From CAZYXZ01 sp964651395 (GTDB lineage Bacteria; Actinomycetota; Actinomycetes; BP-191): 52,092 nucleotides of DNA. The stretch lies in contig CAZYXZ010000014.1 in assembly GCA_964651395.1 (NCBI GenBank), positions 1 through 52,092 on the forward strand, given 5' to 3'. Of the stretch, positions 25,442-32,349 are shown in pieces. The stretch's first letter is position 1, and every line of letters begins with the position of its first letter. The notes under the pieces were generated by a model. It saw only the letters and a list, made by a program, of their open reading frames with translations. It made no database searches and was not told where the DNA came from. The position numbers and the translations under genes are program-made.

Positions 25442-26172
25442 CACGTCACCCGTCGGCTGTGCACGAGGGACACCGGCCCGGAGTACGCCGGCATGGCGAT
25501 GCGCGCGCTCCTGTTGACCGCGTAGCCGAGCCCGTAGGCGGCCACGTAGCCACGGAACAGGCGCACACCCGGCGCCGCGTCCAGCGCGGCGAGCAGGCGG
25601 CCGGTCGGGCCGATCCCGGCGATGCGGAACGGCGGGGAGTAGACCCGACCGTGCAGCAGCAGCGTGTTGCCGACGCAGCGCACGGCCGAGGTGTTGATCA
25701 GCCGGTCGCCCATGACGGACACCGCTTCCGCACCTCCCGCCCACAGGGCGTTGATCACCGCGAGCACGTCCTGCTCGTGCACGACGAGGTCGTCGGGCGC
25801 CGGGTTCCCGGGGCGGGACTGGCCGGACCGGCCGCGCGGGGCGTCGTCGAGGGTGACGAGGACCCCAGGGCCGGTGACCGGCGAGAGCCCGACGGCCGAG
25901 CCGACCCCGGACAGCCCCCGTTGCGCGCGCATGACGCCCGCGTCCCGGCTGGCCGCCTCGGCGGTCGCCGCGTCGACCTCGTCCTGGATCCGGCGGGCCT
26001 CGGCGGCCAGCTCCTCGACCCGGCCCGCCTCGGTCGCGATCAGCTCGGTGAGCCGCAGCCGCCGCCCGCTGCGCAGGTCCGTGCCGTGGGCCGTGTACGC
26101 GCTCGCGGAGAAGAGCAGGCCGGTAGCGACGGCCACCGCGGCCACTCCGAACGACCAGCCGCGCCTGCCCAC
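25441..26172 (-). CDS. DUF881 family protein
   Basis: 243 aa. An N-terminal membrane helix (FGVAAVAVATGLLFSASAY) is followed by a coiled-coil-like stretch (about 45-85, LIATEAGRVEELAAEARRI). The DUF881 body contains LSPVTGPGVLVTLDDAP, VHEQDVLAVINALWAGGAEAVSVMGDRL and ALDAAPGVRLFRGYVAAYGLGY. Role unknown; conserved next to crgA and pabA in actinobacteria. GTG 26172 chosen: TAGCGT ends exactly 7 nt upstream (leaderless), and extending further would cross the divergent crgA gene. Confidence 0.88.
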   Translation of the reverse strand: MGRRGWSFGVAAVAVATGLLFSASAYTAHGTDLRSGRRLRLTELIATEAGRVEELAAEARRIQDEVDAATAEAASRDAGVMRAQRGLSGVGSAVGLSPVTGPGVLVTLDDAPRGRSGQSRPGNPAPDDLVVHEQDVLAVINALWAGGAEAVSVMGDRLINTSAVRCVGNTLLLHGRVYSPPFRIAGIGPTGRLLAALDAAPGVRLFRGYVAAYGLGYAVNRSARIAMPAYSGPVSLVHSRRVT

Positions 26173-26179
26173 GTGCTTT

Positions 26180-26185
26180 ACGCTA
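26180..26185 (-). promoter_or_regulatory. Candidate leaderless -10 for DUF881-sortase operon
   Basis: TAGCGT on the minus strand is followed by 7 nt and then the GTG start at 26172. The divergent crgA start is 58 bp away. Confidence 0.4.
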
Positions 26186-26230
26186 CCGGCTGCGACCCCT
26201 GCGACAGAGCCAGCCCTAAGGAAGATCACG

Positions 26231-26497
26231 GTGCCCAAGTCACGCGTCCGCAAGAAGAAGGCCACTCCGGCGTACTCGAAGCCGGCGGCCACCGTCGCCG
26301 TGACCAAGAAGCGGCGCGCCAACCGCCTGGTCGGGCCGGCCGTCCTCTCGCTGCTGGCCATCGGGGTGCTCTGGCTGATCGTCGCCTACCTCAGCGGGGG
26401 CCAGGCGCCGGTGCAGGAGAAGCTGGGCGACTGGAACGTGCTCGTGGGCTTCGGCTTCATCGCGTCCGGCTTCGCCCTCGCCACCCAGTGGCGCTAA
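26231..26497 (+). CDS. crgA: Cell division protein CrgA
   Basis: 88 aa. A basic N-terminus (PKSRVRKKKATPAYSKPA) is followed by two membrane helices (about 38-57, PAVLSLLAIGVLWLIVAYL, and 68-84, VLVGFGFIASGFALATQW) joined by a short loop containing GDWN. CrgA recruits FtsZ, FtsQ and PBPs at the septum in actinobacteria. GTG 26231 has SD AGGAAG about 6 nt upstream. Position between the DUF881 gene and the rhomboid/PH region is the conserved one. Confidence 0.95.
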   Translation: MPKSRVRKKKATPAYSKPAATVAVTKKRRANRLVGPAVLSLLAIGVLWLIVAYLSGGQAPVQEKLGDWNVLVGFGFIASGFALATQWR

Positions 26498-26529
26498 CTA
26501 ATTACACGTCTGTCATTTATCCCCAGGCG

Positions 26530-26548
26530 TTGTCCACACTGTGGACGG
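26530..26548. promoter_or_regulatory. Inverted pair of DnaA boxes upstream of fmdB-like gene
   Basis: TTGTCCACA (26530-26538) is a perfect actinobacterial DnaA box. One base later TGTGGACGG (26540-26548) reads CCGTCCACA on the other strand, a 7/9 match. Together they form the 15-nt palindrome GTCCACACTGTGGAC (26532-26546). An AT-richer stretch precedes it (26497-26522). The second box overlaps the ribosome-binding site of the gene at 26556. Confidence 0.5.
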
Positions 26549-26555
26549 AGGCCTT

Positions 26556-26804
26556 TTGCCTGTCTATGAGTACGCCTGCCGTACCTGCGGCGAGGTCGAG
26601 GAGCACCTGCTGGCCCTCGGCGCGGCGTACGCCGAGCCCTGCGCGGCCTGCGGCGGGGAGCTGCGGAAGAAGTTCAGCCGGGTCGCCGTGAAGTACGAGG
26701 GCTGGGGCTTCACCGCCAACGACAAGCTCATCTCGGACAAGTCGGGGCCTCGCAAGGATTTCAAGCAACTGCGCAGCAAGGCGGAGCAGATCAGCGACGA
26801 GTGA
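26556..26804 (+). CDS. FmdB-family zinc ribbon protein
   Basis: 82 aa from a TTG start. It begins MPVYEYACRTCGEVEEHL and has a second pair CAACGG, giving the CxxC...CxxC zinc ribbon of the FmdB/regulatory family, which normally starts MPxYEYxC. TTG 26556 is chosen because it gives that N-terminus and GGAGG (26547-26551) lies 4 nt upstream; GTG 26541 would add five residues and lacks an SD. Function unknown; the C-terminal third is lysine-rich. Confidence 0.8.
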   Translation: MPVYEYACRTCGEVEEHLLALGAAYAEPCAACGGELRKKFSRVAVKYEGWGFTANDKLISDKSGPRKDFKQLRSKAEQISDE

Positions 26805-26807
26805 TTT

Positions 26808-26860
26808 CGCGACCATGAAGACTTATGCGCCCTGAGCGCACATAACTCTTCAAGATCGCG
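26808..26860. repeat. Imperfect palindrome, copy 1 of a dispersed element
   Basis: The arms 26808-26830 and 26836-26860 are nearly complementary, with a 2-nt bulge and a few mismatches, around a 5-nt loop. The core GAAGACTTATGCGC (26817-26830) is identical to the stem of a second hairpin at 38824-38858. It follows the fmdB-like stop by 3 nt and may also act as a terminator. Confidence 0.6.
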
Positions 26861-26882
26861 AGATCTGGGGCTGGGTTTGCCC

Positions 26883-27239
26883 TTAGCTGCGCATTTGCCC
26901 TTGGTCTTGGTCTTCCACCATCGACAGCCGCATCGGCTCGCCGCAGTGCCTCGGGGGCTTGTCGTTGCCCTTGCGCAGGAGGACCAGCTGGGTGCCGCAC
27001 TCTGCGCAGGCGTAGACCGGGATCGACCCCGACTCGACGACGTCGACCGGCGGGTGGCTCTTCGCGCCGACCTGGAGCGGGCCGATGCTGGCGATCCCGA
27101 TCCGGACGACCAGCGTGCCGATCAGCACGGCGACCGCCGCGCGTGCGGCCCAGCTCACGCCACCGGCGTAGCGGGCGATCAGCAGGAGGCCGGCCAGGGT
27201 GAGCGCGAACGCCGTCCCCCAGGGGCGGCGTCGCTGCAT
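26883..27239 (-). CDS. Membrane protein with C-terminal zinc ribbon
   Basis: 118 aa. Two or three membrane helices fill residues 8-60 (WGTAFALTLAGLLLIARYAG, AAVAVLIGTLVVRIGIASI). A cytoplasmic zinc-ribbon-like end has CAECGTQL and PRHCGEPM, the second half with one Cys and one His rather than CxxC. Function unknown. The ATG shares a base with the stop of the thiolase gene (TGATG), so it is coupled to it. Confidence 0.7.
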   Translation of the reverse strand: MQRRRPWGTAFALTLAGLLLIARYAGGVSWAARAAVAVLIGTLVVRIGIASIGPLQVGAKSHPPVDVVESGSIPVYACAECGTQLVLLRKGNDKPPRHCGEPMRLSMVEDQDQGQMRS

Positions 27240-28390
27240 CAGACGAGCTCGAGGATGGTCGCGTTGGCCATCCCGCCGCCCTCGCACATCGTCTGCAGCC
27301 CGTAGCGGATGCCGTTGTCGACCATGTGGTGGACCAACGTCGTCATGATGCGGGCGCCGGAGCCGCCGAGCGGGTGGCCGAGCGCGATCGCGCCGCCGTT
27401 CGGGTTGACCGTCTTCATGTCCGGCTTGATCTCCGCCTCCCACGCGAGGACCACGGTCGCGAACGCCTCGTTGATCTCGATCGCGCCGATCTCGTCGATG
27501 CGCAGGCCGCTCTTCGCCAGCGCCTTCTGCGTCGCGGGGATCGGCGCGGTCAGCATCGCGATCGGGTCGGCGCCGGCCAGGGTCGCCGTGTGCACGCGGA
27601 CGAGGGGCTTCAGGCCGAGCTCGCGCGCGCGGTCACTCGTCATGAGCAGCAGCGCCGCCGCACCGTCGGAGATCTGCGAGGAGTTGGCGGCGGTGACGAT
27701 CCCGCCCTCGGGCTTGAAGGCCGGAGCGAGCGAGGCGAGCTTGTCCAGGGTGCCGCCACGGCGGACGCCCTCGTCCGTCGTGAAGTCGCCGACCGGCGCG
27801 ATCTGGCCGGTGAAGCGGCCCTCGTCGATGGCTGCTGCCGCCTTCTCGTGCGAGGCGAGTGCGAACTCGTCGACCTGCTGGCGGGTGATGCCCCAGCGCT
27901 CGGCGATGATCTCCGCCGAGATGCCCTGCGGCACGAGGCCGCCGACGCTCTCGTAGCGGGCGAACATCTTCGGGCCGAACGGGATGCCCGGGCCCTGCGT
28001 CATCGTCACGCCCATCGGGATGCGCGTCATCGACTCGACGCCACCGGCGACGACCACGTCGTAGTGGCCGGCGACGACCCCGGCAGCCGCGAAGTGGACC
28101 GACTGCTGGCTCGACCCGCACTGCCGGTCGAGCGTCACGCCGGTCACCGTCTCGGGCCAGCCGGCCGCGAGCGCCGCGTTGCGGCCGACGTTGAGACCCT
28201 GCTCGCCGGTCTGCATGACCGTGCCCCAGATGACGTCCTCGACGAGGCCCGGGTCCACGCCGCTGCGCTCGGCGAGCGCCTCGAGCACGTGTGCCGAGAG
28301 GTCGACCGGGTGGACGTCCTTGAGGGCGCCGTTGCGCTTGCCGACCGGCGTACGGACGGCGCTGACGATGACTGCGTCACGTGAGGTCAT
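27239..28390 (-). CDS. Thiolase family protein (acetyl-CoA acyltransferase type)
   Basis: 383 aa, a complete thiolase. Acyl-accepting Cys91 sits in DRQCGSSQQSVHFAA; further motifs are NEAFATVVLAWE, GGAIALGHPLGGSGARI with the catalytic His, and the second Cys in MCEGGGMANATI. The start VIVSAVRTPVGKRNG is typical. Thiolases cleave 3-ketoacyl-CoA in beta-oxidation or condense acetyl-CoA. The direction cannot be told, though the sequence resembles degradative steroid/fatty-acid thiolases. ATG 28390; longer frames overlap the L,D-transpeptidase gene. Confidence 0.92.
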   Translation of the reverse strand: MTSRDAVIVSAVRTPVGKRNGALKDVHPVDLSAHVLEALAERSGVDPGLVEDVIWGTVMQTGEQGLNVGRNAALAAGWPETVTGVTLDRQCGSSQQSVHFAAAGVVAGHYDVVVAGGVESMTRIPMGVTMTQGPGIPFGPKMFARYESVGGLVPQGISAEIIAERWGITRQQVDEFALASHEKAAAAIDEGRFTGQIAPVGDFTTDEGVRRGGTLDKLASLAPAFKPEGGIVTAANSSQISDGAAALLLMTSDRARELGLKPLVRVHTATLAGADPIAMLTAPIPATQKALAKSGLRIDEIGAIEINEAFATVVLAWEAEIKPDMKTVNPNGGAIALGHPLGGSGARIMTTLVHHMVDNGIRYGLQTMCEGGGMANATILELV

Positions 28391-28409
28391 GCCGCGATGG
28401 TAGATCCCG

Positions 28410-29186
28410 TCACGCCAGGATGCGCACCGGGGTTCCCAGGGGGAGCAGAGCCGCCAGCCGCGTGATGTCGGCGTTGGCCATCCGGATGCAGCCGTTGCTG
28501 GTGTCGCGGCCGATGCTGTCCGGCTCGCTCGTGCCGTGGATGCCGATGACGCCCTGCCCGCCGTTGTACGACGTGAGGACGTTCGAGAACCCGGACAGTC
28601 CGTAGGCGTAGGGCCCGTAGAAGCCGTCCGGGTTGGTCGGGATGAGCAGCTCCTTGATGTAGAACACCCCACCCGGCGTCGGGGTGTTCTCGGTGCCGAC
28701 CGCGATCGGGAACTCCTCGACCAGCGTGTCGTAGGAGTAGAGCCGCAGCCGGTGGGCGCCGCGGGCGACGTCGATGCGGTAGGGCACACCGCGCACGTCG
28801 ATCGCGCTGTCGCGCACCCAGCCGGTGGAGCCGTTCGGCCGGACCGGCAGCAGCACCTCGGTCCAGCCCTCGGCGCGCGACCGGACCAGGAACGTGAGCG
28901 GCGCCCCGGAGGGCTGCGGGTTGGCCAGCGTCATCCGGACACCGCCGCCGGGACGGTCGTAGATCCCCACGTCCGCCACGCGGGCCGTCGCGGCGTACGC
29001 CGGGTAGGCCTGCCCCGGGCTGGGCGAGGGCGCCGGAGAGGGGCGGCGGGTGGGCGCCACGGTCGGCGCCGGACGCGGGCGGCCCTCGGTCCAGGACTGC
29101 GGCGGCCCGGACCCGCAGCCGGCCGTCAGGAGTACGGCCACCAACCCCCCGAGCGCGCTCCTGCCCACCGCCCGGATGCTAGTCAC
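28410..29186 (-). CDS. L,D-transpeptidase (YkuD) lipoprotein
   Basis: 258 aa. The N-terminus is a lipoprotein signal (ALGGLVAVLLTAGC) with Cys near residue 24, followed by a Pro-rich linker. An SH3-like region (WTEVLLPVRPNGSTGWV) precedes the YkuD domain (about 130-258) with the catalytic motif IGIHGTSE, then SNGCIRM. It forms 3-3 peptidoglycan cross-links or attaches proteins at the outer face. GTG 29186 is the only start giving an intact signal peptide; a terminator-shaped hairpin ends 7 nt before it. 19 nt separate it from the thiolase gene. Confidence 0.88.
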   Translation of the reverse strand: MTSIRAVGRSALGGLVAVLLTAGCGSGPPQSWTEGRPRPAPTVAPTRRPSPAPSPSPGQAYPAYAATARVADVGIYDRPGGGVRMTLANPQPSGAPLTFLVRSRAEGWTEVLLPVRPNGSTGWVRDSAIDVRGVPYRIDVARGAHRLRLYSYDTLVEEFPIAVGTENTPTPGGVFYIKELLIPTNPDGFYGPYAYGLSGFSNVLTSYNGGQGVIGIHGTSEPDSIGRDTSNGCIRMANADITRLAALLPLGTPVRILA

Positions 29187-29193
29187 GGAAAAA

Positions 29194-29224
29194 GGACGGA
29201 ACCGGCGGCCCCGCGGTTCCGTCC
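29194..29224. repeat. Perfect inverted repeat between divergent ldt and secreted-protein genes
   Basis: GGACGGAACC (29194-29203) and GGTTCCGTCC (29215-29224) are perfectly complementary around an 11-nt GC-rich loop. On the minus strand the hairpin is followed by TTTTT and then, after two bases, the GTG of the L,D-transpeptidase gene. It could be an operator for two divergent genes or an intrinsic attenuator. Confidence 0.55.
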
Positions 29225-29265
29225 AATGATCGACAATGGCCCGTCGATCTCCTGGGGGACCCCCG

Positions 29266-29760
29266 ATGCGCCCGCTCCGAATCCTGGTCGCCACCACGGC
29301 CGCCGCCGCCTGTGCCGTCCTCACGCCGTACGCCGTCGCCCACGCCCAGAGCGACGAGGTGCCGGTCGAGCAGACCGACGGCAACCCCGACGAGGTCCTC
29401 GAGACCACCTCGCTGCCCGTACCGGCCGACCCCGACCAGCCACCCGTGGTCGACTGCAACATGGTGGCCCCTGAGCCCGTCGACGGGGGCGTGACAGAGC
29501 CCGCCGAGGAGCCGGCCCAGGTCGACCCCGCGCCCGGCGAGGACGTCGCTCCGGCTGACGAGCCCGCCGCGCCGGACGAGCCGGTCAGCACGGACGGCGA
29601 CCCGGACGAGGTCTACTGCATCGCCGCCTCCGGCCCGGGGATGCCCGAGGTCGTCGCGGACACGGGTGGCAACCCCGCGCCCCGGCCGATGGCTCCGGCC
29701 GACAACGAGCGGGCACCGGTCGCCAAGCCCGTGAAGGCCCGGGCGAGCTTCACTGGCTGA
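29266..29760 (+). CDS. Secreted acidic Pro/Glu-rich protein
   Basis: 164 aa. A signal peptide (residues 1-26, ILVATTAAAACAVLTPYAVAHA) precedes a mature part dominated by D, E, P, A and V, likely disordered. The octamer TDGNPDEV recurs near the end as TDGDPDEV, each followed at some distance by one Cys, so a single disulfide is possible. No family recognised. ATG 29266 is preferred over ATG 29236 because it gives a standard signal peptide and has GGGGGA upstream. Confidence 0.6.
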   Translation: MRPLRILVATTAAAACAVLTPYAVAHAQSDEVPVEQTDGNPDEVLETTSLPVPADPDQPPVVDCNMVAPEPVDGGVTEPAEEPAQVDPAPGEDVAPADEPAAPDEPVSTDGDPDEVYCIAASGPGMPEVVADTGGNPAPRPMAPADNERAPVAKPVKARASFTG

Positions 29761-30178
29761 GCCGGTCTCCTACGCAACGCCCCGCAGCACGATCGCGGTC
29801 TGCGCCGTCGCCGCACTCGCGGCGGCGGCGCTCGCCGTTGTCGGCTTCCGCAACGACCCGGCCGGCCGCTTCCTGCTCGGCGTCCTCGCCCTTGCGGCGG
29901 CCGGGGCGGCGCTCTTCGGCCAGCTGGTCCGCCCGGTGGTCACCGCCGACGCGAACGGCCTCACGCTGGTCGACGGGATGCACCGCCGGCGCGTGCCCTG
30001 GGACCAGGTGCTGTCGATCCGCGCGGTCACGCCGCCGCGCCGGCACGGCGTACGCCCGACCAGCCTCGAGGTCGAGCTGACCGACGACCGCCTCGTCCTG
30101 GTACCGACCTACCTGCTCGACCGGCCGGCGGCCGAGGTCAGTGCAGCGCTCGAGTCGCTGCGGCAGGCGACACCGTGA
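29753..30178 (+). CDS. PH-domain membrane protein, apparent CTG start
   Basis: 141 aa if begun at CTG 29753. Two membrane helices (AVCAVAALAAAALAVVGF and FLLGVLALAAAGAALFGQLV) are followed by a bacterial PH domain (VTADANGLTLVDGMHRRRVPWDQVLSIRAV). The frame opens at 29735 and holds no ATG, GTG or TTG before 29936, which would delete both helices. CTG 29753 gives the N-terminus AEPVSYATPRSTIAV, typical for this family, and overlaps the previous gene by 8 nt. Similar proteins sit next to crgA and ppiA in actinobacteria; function unknown. Confidence 0.7.
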   Translation: MAEPVSYATPRSTIAVCAVAALAAAALAVVGFRNDPAGRFLLGVLALAAAGAALFGQLVRPVVTADANGLTLVDGMHRRRVPWDQVLSIRAVTPPRRHGVRPTSLEVELTDDRLVLVPTYLLDRPAAEVSAALESLRQATP

Positions 30179-31037
30179 TGAACGGGAACTGATCGCGCAG
30201 GCTCTCCGTCCGCAGCACCGCAGTCGCCATGATCAGCACCACGACGATGACCGCCGCCGTGAGCTGCAGCACGGCGCGCGCGGAGGTCCGCGGCAGGTGC
30301 GCCCACACGAAGGCGAGCAGCGCGCCGACGACGAGGCCGCCCACGTGAGCGCGGTTGTCGATCTTCGGGATGACCTGGCCGATGACCAGGTTGATCACGA
30401 TGAGCATGCCGATCTGGCTGGTGTCGCGGCGCAGCCGCCGCGCGATGACGAAGTAGGCACCGAAGAGTCCGAAGACGGCGCCCGAGGCGCCGATGGAGAC
30501 CTGCGCGAGGCTGGCGAACTGGTACGACAGCACCGAGCCGCCGAGCGCGGAGATCAGGTAGAGCCCGATGAAGCGGATCCGGCCCAGCTGCTCCTCGAGC
30601 ATCGCGCCGACGATGAAGAGCGCGTACATGTTGAAGCCGATGTGGAACAGGTCGGCGTGCAGAAAGGCGGAGGTCAGCAGCCGGTAGTACTCGCCGGTGG
30701 CGACCCCGCCGAGCCCGCCGTCGCTCCCAGGAGCGAGGGCCGACTGCGCGTAGCGCTGGATCACCGTGTCCGAGCTGAGCTGGTACAGGAAGACGATGAC
30801 GTTGATCGCGAGCAGGACGTTGACGACGGACAGCCCGCCGCTGACCGGACGCCCGCCGACGACGGTGCGTGCCTGGCGGACGCTGCGGTTGCCCTCCTTG
30901 ACGCACTCCGGGCAGTGGAAGCCGACCGCGGCGTCATTCATGCAGTCAGGGCAGATGAACCGCTCGCACCGCGTGCACTGGACGTAGGTCTCGCGGTCGG
31001 GATGCCGGTAACAGGTGGGGACGTCCTCGTCCGTCAT
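30138..31037 (-). CDS. Rhomboid-family intramembrane serine protease
   Basis: 299 aa. The N-terminus has a B-box-like zinc motif (CYRHPDRETYVQCTRC, CPDC, HCPEC). Six or more membrane helices follow. Catalytic Ser is in SIGASGAVFGLFGAY and His in DNRAHVGGLVVG; the conserved HxxxxHxxxN is HADLFHIGFNMYAL. It cleaves membrane-protein helices. The 3' end overlaps the convergent PH-domain gene by 41 nt. The start overlaps the cyclophilin stop as ATGA (31034-31037). Confidence 0.92.
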   Translation of the reverse strand: MTDEDVPTCYRHPDRETYVQCTRCERFICPDCMNDAAVGFHCPECVKEGNRSVRQARTVVGGRPVSGGLSVVNVLLAINVIVFLYQLSSDTVIQRYAQSALAPGSDGGLGGVATGEYYRLLTSAFLHADLFHIGFNMYALFIVGAMLEEQLGRIRFIGLYLISALGGSVLSYQFASLAQVSIGASGAVFGLFGAYFVIARRLRRDTSQIGMLIVINLVIGQVIPKIDNRAHVGGLVVGALLAFVWAHLPRTSARAVLQLTAAVIVVVLIMATAVLRTESLRDQFPFITVSPAAATRALH

Positions 31038-31558
31038 GCCTCGCGCTTCTCGATCTTCACCGACTCCAGCACGATGTCCTTCGCCGGGCGGTCCATCGCG
31101 CCGGTCTCGGCCGTCGCGATCGCGTCGACCACCTCGGTGCCCTTGGTCACCTCGCCGAAGATGGTGTGCTTGCCGGTCAGCCAGGCGGTCGGGGCGACGG
31201 TGATGAAGAACTGCGAGCCGTTGGTGCCGGGTCCGGCGTTCGCCATGGCCAGCAGGTAGGGCTTGGTGAAGGCGAGCTCGGGGTGGATCTCGTCACCGAA
31301 CCGGTAGCCCGGGCCACCGGTGCCGCGACCGAGCGGGTCGCCGCCCTGGATCATGAAGTTCTCGATCACGCGGTGGAAGACCGTGCCGTCGTAGAGCTTC
31401 TTGGCCTCGGTCTTGCCGGTCCGCGGGTCGGTCCACTCGCGCGTGCCCTCCGCGAGCTCGACGAAGTTGGCCACCGTCTTGGGTGCGTGGTTCGGGAAGA
31501 GCTGGACCTCGATCTCGCCCATCGAGGTCGTGAGGACGGCGTAGGTGTCCTGGGCCAC
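31034..31558 (-). CDS. ppiA: Peptidyl-prolyl cis-trans isomerase (cyclophilin)
   Basis: 174 aa, a compact cyclophilin. Signatures: FHRVIENFMIQGGDPLGRGTG with the catalytic Arg, MANAGPGTNGSQFFITV, and the WLTGKHTIFGEV segment that lines the proline pocket. No signal peptide, so cytoplasmic. It catalyses prolyl isomerisation during folding. The position between gyrA/tRNA genes and the rhomboid gene matches ppiA in other actinobacteria. Confidence 0.95.
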   Translation of the reverse strand: MAQDTYAVLTTSMGEIEVQLFPNHAPKTVANFVELAEGTREWTDPRTGKTEAKKLYDGTVFHRVIENFMIQGGDPLGRGTGGPGYRFGDEIHPELAFTKPYLLAMANAGPGTNGSQFFITVAPTAWLTGKHTIFGEVTKGTEVVDAIATAETGAMDRPAKDIVLESVKIEKREA

Positions 31559-31669
31559 GTCTGAATCTCCTCGTGTAGTTCGACTGCGCGCATCCTCGCA
31601 CGGGGGTTACCGGGGCCGTCGGCCGGGGCAGACCGACAGGGACACCCGAAGACGACCGGAGGTACCCCC

Positions 31670-32134
31670 ATGGGACGCGCTGCCCTCAAAGAGCTGCCCG
31701 TCGACGACGCGCTGAACGCCGCGCGCGACAAGCTGGCCCCGCTCGCCACCACGGCGAAGGAGAAGGGCCTGGAGCTGCTGGACAGCGACAAGGCCCACGA
31801 GCTGCGCCGTCGCGGCCACGACGTGTACGCCTCCGCGCGCGGCGAGCTGCCGAACCTCAAGAAGGCCCGCCGCTGGCCGCTGGCCATGGGCTTCCTCGCC
31901 CTCGGTGCCGCCGCCGGCGCGGCCGCCTCGTTCCTGTCGCGTCGCATGGAGACCCCGGTCCCCTGGCAGCCCACCGGCCCCGCGGCCGACGTGACCCGGC
32001 CCCCGACGACCTCGACCGCTACGACGACCCAGCCGACGCCGGCGCAGCCCAAGATCGACCTGACCAAGACCGGGTCGACCAAGGCCGCGACCACGAAGCC
32101 GTCGGAGGAGATCGGCGCCACCCCGACCGTATGA
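31670..32134 (+). CDS. Hypothetical protein with one membrane helix
   Basis: 154 aa. A helical N-terminal part (ELPVDDALNAARDKLAPLA, then KEKGLELLDSDKAHELRRRG) leads to one hydrophobic segment (about 65-84, WPLAMGFLALGAAAGAAASF) and a Thr/Pro/Lys-rich end. The layout resembles YtxH-like envelope-stress proteins, without strong motifs. SD CGGAGG lies about 6 nt before ATG 31670. Overlaps the next small membrane gene by 4 nt (ATGA). Confidence 0.65.
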   Translation: MGRAALKELPVDDALNAARDKLAPLATTAKEKGLELLDSDKAHELRRRGHDVYASARGELPNLKKARRWPLAMGFLALGAAAGAAASFLSRRMETPVPWQPTGPAADVTRPPTTSTATTTQPTPAQPKIDLTKTGSTKAATTKPSEEIGATPTV

Positions 32135-32349
32135 GCCAGGAGGACGAGGAGCGGCAGGCTGACGCGCTCGCGGACGTCGACCGCTCCTCGGCGGTCGGCC
32201 TGGTGATGGCGTTGCTCGCGGTCGGCGCGCGCGCGCTGTTCGTGATGCTGGTCGGCCGCCGCTACGCCGTCATCGCCATCCCGCTGCTGCTCGCCGCGAC
32301 GGCGTTCCTCGTCGCCCGGCCCGGCCGGACCAGGCACAAGCAGCTCTAG
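32131..32349 (+). CDS. Small two-helix membrane protein (72 aa)
   Basis: An acidic N-terminus (SQEDEERQADALADVD) precedes two likely membrane helices (VGLVMALLAVGARALFVMLV and YAVIAIPLLLAATAFLVA) and a basic end. No family recognised. Coupled to the preceding gene by ATGA and convergent with the ABC permease gene, their stops overlapping by 4 nt (32346-32349). Confidence 0.6.
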   Translation: MSQEDEERQADALADVDRSSAVGLVMALLAVGARALFVMLVGRRYAVIAIPLLLAATAFLVARPGRTRHKQL

